A DNA stretch of 9,657 bases from Pseudomonadota bacterium (GTDB lineage Bacteria > Pseudomonadota > Alphaproteobacteria > Rhizobiales > Rhizobiaceae): the NCBI GenBank assembly GCA_023388675.1, contig JAEWFU010000391.1, forward strand, positions 1-9,657. The letters are read 5' to 3'. This document shows positions 7,056 through 9,657 of the stretch, in pieces. Within the stretch, counting starts at the first letter, position 1. Each line of letters begins with the position of its first letter. Position numbers and translations under genes: made by a program. The notes under the pieces are model-generated. The model saw only the letters and a program-made list of their open reading frames with translations. It was not told the origin of the DNA and searched no databases.

Positions 7056-7220
7056 GGGACGCGATTTGGCGGCCCGCATGCGCCGGGCGGTGGGGACCGG
7101 CGAAGCCTTGTATGTGTTGCTTGCCTCCCTTCCTTCCTCAGTAGCCGATTTCTCGTGCCGCGTGCTCCGTAATCAGGTGTGCGTGAATGCCGCCTCATGA
7201 CCGACGGGAAGAGACTTTTG

Positions 7221-7721
7221 ATGGACCTGCTTGAACTGGACGTAGCGCGCGACCTCCACCCGGTGGACGTCATTGAGCACGTCGCGAACATGAACGATTG
7301 GTCGTTCGAGCGAACCGGCGACGACGAGATCGCCATATCGGTCGCCGGTACATGGACCGACTATCACGTTTCCTTCTCATGGATGGAGGATTTCGAGGCG
7401 CTGCATCTGGCCTGCGCCTTCGACATCAAGGTGCCCGAGAACCGCGCGCTGGAGGTGATGCGCCTGCTCTCGCTGATCAACGAGCAGATGCTGTTCGGTC
7501 ATTTCGACCTGTGGGAGCAGGAGGGCGCGATCATGTTCCGCCAGGCGCTGCTGCTGGCAGGCGGCGCCGAGCCCACGAGCAAGCAGGTGGAAGTGCTGCT
7601 GTCGTCGGCGCTCGAAGCCTGCGAATGCTACTTCCAGGCGTTCCAGTTCGTCATCTGGTCGGGGTCGAGCGCCCGCGACGCGCTCTCGAACGTGCTGTTC
7701 GAGACGCAGGGCTCCTGCTGA
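7221..7721 (+). CDS. YbjN domain-containing protein
   Basis: A 166-residue soluble protein of the rhizobial YbjN family. Seen directly: an N-terminal [20 protein letters not shown] segment, the core [19 protein letters not shown] (about 27-45), [21 protein letters not shown] (given by position, 48-68), and [18 protein letters not shown] (85-102) with MFRQALLL. The fold resembles type III secretion chaperones, and in E. coli YbjN affects motility and stress responses, but no biochemical function is established for the rhizobial members. Possible starts are GTG 7179, ATG 7197 and ATG 7221; 7221 was chosen because homologues begin near MxLLEL and a GGGAAGAGA stretch lies just upstream, whereas the others lack a good ribosome-binding site. 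CsaA follows ten bases after the stop. The upstream region carries clustered GANTC sites. Confidence 0.88.
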   Translation: MDLLELDVARDLHPVDVIEHVANMNDWSFERTGDDEIAISVAGTWTDYHVSFSWMEDFEALHLACAFDIKVPENRALEVMRLLSLINEQMLFGHFDLWEQEGAIMFRQALLLAGGAEPTSKQVEVLLSSALEACECYFQAFQFVIWSGSSARDALSNVLFETQGSC

Positions 7722-7731
7722 GGGCATCGCC

Positions 7732-8091
7732 ATGAGCAAGGATGCCGGGCTGAGGCCCGAGATCACTTATGACGATTTCGACCGGGTCGATATCCGCGCC
7801 GGCACCATCGTGGCGGCGGAGCCTTACCCGGAAGCGCGCAAGCCGGCGATCAAGCTGTGGATCGATTTCGGGCCTGAGATCGGCGAGAAGAAGACTTCTG
7901 CCCAGATCACCAAACACTACACGCCCGAAACGCTGGTCGGGCGGCAGGTGATGGCGGTGGTGAACTTCCCACCGCGCCAGATCGGCAAGTTCATGTCGGA
8001 AGTGCTGACGGTCGGTTTCCCAGACGAAGACGGCGAGGTGGTGCTCGCCGCGATCGACAAACCGGTGCCGAACGGTGGCAAGCTTTTCTAG
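7732..8091 (+). CDS. csaA: CsaA-type tRNA-binding protein
   Basis: A 119-residue protein consisting of one tRNA-binding OB-fold domain of the CsaA type, related to the C-terminal domain of methionyl-tRNA synthetase (EMAP/Arc1p type). Motifs seen: [21 protein letters not shown] (by position 15-35) with [23 protein letters not shown] (49-60), [17 protein letters not shown] (about 76-92) and the C-terminal VPNGGKLF. Bacillus CsaA is a dimer that binds tRNA and has been described as a secretion chaperone; in this organism RNA binding is the safer inference. The ATG has GAGGG seven bases upstream (7720-7724), overlapping the YbjN stop codon, and the ten-base gap suggests a shared transcript. The length is normal for the family. 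Confidence 0.93.
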   Translation: MSKDAGLRPEITYDDFDRVDIRAGTIVAAEPYPEARKPAIKLWIDFGPEIGEKKTSAQITKHYTPETLVGRQVMAVVNFPPRQIGKFMSEVLTVGFPDEDGEVVLAAIDKPVPNGGKLF

Positions 8092-8109
8092 CTAAGTCCC
8101 ACAACCATC

Positions 8110-8694
8110 ATGCTGGACGAAGATACCTATCTGCCGGGCAACCCGGCGCTGGTCGCCAGCCGGTGCGCCGTCGTCCTGACGGGATGTTCCGGCGGCGGCA
8201 AGTCGACGCTGCTGGGCGCACTGGCGGCGCGCGGCTACGCGGTCCGCCCGGAGGCCGGCCGTCAGATCGTGCGCGAGCAGATGCATCTGGGCGGCGATGC
8301 GCTGCCATGGACCGATGCAACGAAGTTCGTCGCCCTCGCCGCATCGCGCACGATGCATCTGTTCAACACCACCGTGCCCGACGAACGCGCGACCTTCTTC
8401 GACCGCTCGCTTGTCGACCTGACGTCGTTCCTCGATATGAAGGGGCTGGACGTGCCGGACCATCTGCGCCGTGCGGTCGAGACCTATCGCTACGCGCCGG
8501 CCGTCTTCGTCACACCGCCCTGGCGGGAAATCTATGTCGACGAGGCGGAGCGCTCGAAGTCTTTCGAAGACGCATGCCGCGAATACGACGCGCTTGTCGA
8601 AGGCTATCTCGTCGCCGGCTACCAGTTGGTGGAAGTGCCGAAGGTATCGGTCGCCGAGCGGGCGGATTTCGTCATTGCCAATCTGCCAGCGTGA
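8110..8694 (+). CDS. Small AAA-type P-loop ATPase (COG3911-like, NadR/AAA_28 type)
   Basis: A 194-residue single-domain P-loop protein. Seen directly: a Walker A motif GCSGGGKST (25-33) after the strand AVVLT, a Walker-B/kinase-like strand ATFFDRSLVD (94-103) with D98 and R99, and a possible lid segment PWREIYVDEAERSKSFEDA (137-155) with several Arg/Lys. The layout (PEAGRQIV after the P-loop, then FFDRS) resembles the AAA_28 group, which includes NadR kinase-like domains and predicted small-molecule or nucleotide kinases. The substrate is unknown. No clear ribosome-binding site precedes the ATG at 8110, which lies 18 bases after the CsaA stop, so it may depend on coupling or be weakly translated; no better in-frame start is visible. 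It converges on the gntR-type gene with a nine-base gap. Confidence 0.85.
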   Translation: MLDEDTYLPGNPALVASRCAVVLTGCSGGGKSTLLGALAARGYAVRPEAGRQIVREQMHLGGDALPWTDATKFVALAASRTMHLFNTTVPDERATFFDRSLVDLTSFLDMKGLDVPDHLRRAVETYRYAPAVFVTPPWREIYVDEAERSKSFEDACREYDALVEGYLVAGYQLVEVPKVSVAERADFVIANLPA

Positions 8695-8703
8695 GAATGA
8701 CGG

Positions 8704-9405
8704 TCAGCCGCCGGCGGCTGCCACCTGCTCTTCCAGATGCCTCAACGTCAGCCGGTACTGATCGGTCAACCGCATCCTGGCCAGTTCCACATCGCCATCG
8801 AGCGTGGCTTCCATGATCAGCCGGTGCTCCACGACGGAATCGCGGCGCGGATAGGTGCTCATGGAGATGTAGCGGTAGCGCTCGGCGTGATCCATCATCT
8901 CGTTGCAGAAGCCGATCAGCCACGTCGAGCCGCAGCCGGAAATCAGCGCGTTGTGGAACGCCCGGTGCCTGACCTCCCATTCGGAGTTGTCTCCGCCTTC
9001 CTCCGGCGTGCGGATCGGCGTGCGCGACAGGTGGTGGAAGGTCAGCACGATGCCGTCCTCCCAGCCGGCGGTGCGGTTGGCGATGGACTCCTCCAGCGCT
9101 ATCGATTCCAGCCAGCAACGTGTCTGCACTAGCTCGCGCAGGCGCTCCATCGACAGCGGCGGCACGAAGAAGCCGCGTTGGTCGTGCCGGTCGACAAGAT
9201 GCTCCGACGACAGGCGGTTGAGCGCCTCGCGCACCGGGTTGGTGCCGCTGCCGTAGCGCGTCGCCACCTGGTCGATCTGCAGCTTCTGGCCCGGCTTGAA
9301 GTTGCCCTTGAGAATGTCCTGGCGAAGCTGACGGTAGACGGCGGTTGCCGCCGTCGTCTTTTCCCCGCGCGCGGCGGTTTCGACCTCTGTTTCGTTCAAT
9401 GCCAT
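8704..9405 (-). CDS. GntR-family transcriptional regulator, FadR/FCD subfamily
   Basis: A 233-residue DNA-binding regulator. The N-terminal winged helix-turn-helix spans about 20-85: AVYRQLRQDILKGNFKPGQKL (by position 22-42), IDQVATRYGSGTNPVREALNRL with the GntR recognition-helix hallmark NPVREAL (56-62), and the wing DQRGFFV (75-81). The helical FCD effector domain covers about 88-228; HRAFHNALISG (147-157) and VEHRLIMEATLDGD (192-205) carry histidines H151 and H194, typical of the metal-binding FCD type. Effectors are usually carboxylic acids; the ligand here is unknown. No strong ribosome-binding site precedes the ATG at 9405. An ABC permease gene ends 37 bp upstream in the same direction, so the regulator probably belongs to, and may control, that transport operon. 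Confidence 0.93.
   Translation of the reverse strand: MALNETEVETAARGEKTTAATAVYRQLRQDILKGNFKPGQKLQIDQVATRYGSGTNPVREALNRLSSEHLVDRHDQRGFFVPPLSMERLRELVQTRCWLESIALEESIANRTAGWEDGIVLTFHHLSRTPIRTPEEGGDNSEWEVRHRAFHNALISGCGSTWLIGFCNEMMDHAERYRYISMSTYPRRDSVVEHRLIMEATLDGDVELARMRLTDQYRLTLRHLEEQVAAAGG
8705..8720. terminator. Perfect 16-base palindrome at the convergent ATPase/gntR junction
   Basis: CAGCCGCCGGCGGCTG is perfectly self-complementary and covers the last codons and part of the stop codon of the GntR-type gene, eleven bases after the ATPase stop. As RNA it could fold with a small GC loop and act in either direction as a terminator, but no U tract follows. Because it encodes the terminal Ala-Ala-Gly-Gly residues in a GC-rich genome it may be incidental. 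Confidence 0.3.
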
Positions 9406-9442
9406 GCAGCGAGCCGCAGTTGTCGCCCTCCCGTGTCGCGCA

Positions 9443-9657
9443 TCAGCCGAATTTTCCGCTACCGGACCTTTGCCAGAAGACGAGGCGCCGCTCCAGCCAG
9501 ACTACCGACCAGAACAGGGCGAGGCCGAGCAGGCTCAGGAAGATGATCAGCGAGAAGACGCGCGGCGTGTTGAGCTGGGAGGCGGCGACGCGGATCAGCT
9601 CGCCGAAGCCCTTGCCGCCGCCGAGGAATTCACCGGTGATGGCGCCGGCCATGACGC
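9443..9657 (-). CDS. ABC transporter permease (SsuC/TauC/ThiX type), C-terminal fragment cut by the window edge
   Basis: The frame is open from the right edge of the window to the TGA at 9443-9445, about 71 visible residues; the start lies outside and the ATG at 9650-9652 is internal. GAITGEFLGGGKGFGELI matches the segment after the EAA loop in permeases of the nitrate/sulfonate/taurine/pyrimidine-precursor ABC importers. It is followed by a final membrane helix (FSLIIFLSLLGLALFWSVVW) and the usual LERRLVFW C-terminal motif. The substrate cannot be told from this fragment; the adjacent GntR/FCD regulator 37 bp downstream suggests an inducible uptake operon that extends past the window. Confidence 0.85.
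   Translation of the reverse strand, partial: VMAGAITGEFLGGGKGFGELIRVAASQLNTPRVFSLIIFLSLLGLALFWSVVWLERRLVFWQRSGSGKFG

Larger units (their letters stand above)
6880..7220 (+). other. 341-bp intergenic region with clustered GANTC sites, DnaA-box-like sites and a stem-loop
   Basis: No convincing gene lies here; short frames in it lack family features. It contains six GANTC sites, two DnaA-box-like nonamers and one stem-loop in its left half, and a pyrimidine-rich run (CCTCCCTTCCTTCCTC, about 7126-7141) in its right half. The left half is richer in A and T than the surrounding genes. No vegetative promoter with good -35 and -10 elements could be placed, although the YbjN gene downstream needs one if it is not read from the UbiK-like gene. 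The region is best viewed as a regulatory leader for the YbjN-CsaA-ATPase group. Confidence 0.6.

Noticed and set aside
7009..7200. Small + strand frame of 63 codons in the intergenic region
   Set aside because: No ribosome-binding site, no hydrophobic or domain signature, and no reason to prefer it over a leader sequence.
6880..7220. Chromosomal replication origin
   Set aside because: DnaA-like boxes and GANTC sites are present, but only two imperfect boxes, no clear AT-rich unwinding element, no CtrA pair (TTAA-N7-TTAA) and no hemE-type origin neighbours. A regulated promoter is a simpler reading.
7179..7220. Earlier GTG or ATG starts for the YbjN gene
   Set aside because: The 14 extra residues do not resemble the family N-terminus and no good ribosome-binding site precedes either codon.
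8110..9405. Defence or toxin-antitoxin system formed by the P-loop ATPase and the regulator
   Set aside because: The two genes are convergent, the regulator is a standard GntR/FCD metabolic type, and no nuclease, toxin or other effector domain is visible.

Overview
The window looks like the chromosome of a high-GC alphaproteobacterium of the Rhizobiales (Hyphomicrobiales), most likely near Mesorhizobium, Aminobacter, Nitratireductor or other Phyllobacteriaceae. The evidence is the protein sequences (rhizobial forms of Prs, Lgt, YbjN, PgeF and a MidA-type methyltransferase), promoter-like sites close to the rhizobial CTTGAC-N17-CTATAT consensus, and a palindromic intergenic repeat of a kind I associate with this order. 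Assignment to a genus is an inference. No tRNA, rRNA, insertion sequence, CRISPR array or complete mobile element was seen.

Layout. The left edge (1-665, + strand) holds the C-terminal half of a chromate-transporter-family protein (ChrA). It converges on prs (766-1698, - strand), and the gap is filled entirely by a two-hairpin repeat. Upstream of prs, on the same strand, are an unrecognised lipoprotein (1811-2386) and a four-gene block transcribed leftward in the order lgt, midA-like methyltransferase, pgeF, M24-fold hydrolase (6432 down to 2447). Two of its three junctions have overlapping stop and start codons. A 138-bp divergent region with promoter candidates for both directions separates lgt from a rightward group: a UbiK/BMFP-family protein (6571-6879), a 341-bp gene-free stretch with clustered GANTC sites, a YbjN-domain protein, a CsaA-type tRNA-binding protein and a small P-loop ATPase (to 8694). 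On the right a GntR/FadR-type regulator and the C-terminus of an ABC transporter permease run leftward to the window edge.

How the genes may work together. Most are housekeeping genes: PRPP synthesis (prs), lipoprotein lipidation (lgt), cell-wall quality control (pgeF), respiratory assembly (the MidA/NDUFAF7-type methyltransferase and the UbiK-like factor), and probably RNA or protein handling (csaA). The regulator and permease at the right edge look like the end of an uptake operon.

Most notable points. First, the region 6890-7055 holds six GANTC (CcrM) sites, four of them 10-12 bp apart, with two DnaA-box-like sequences, which suggests cell-cycle or methylation-linked control of the YbjN gene. 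Second, the M24-fold protein appears to have lost all five metal ligands and keeps a glutamate where the first should be, resembling ectoine-hydrolase-like members rather than a peptidase. Third, a palindromic repeat supplies the chrA stop codon and ends next to the prs stop. I did not find a clearly new multi-gene system.
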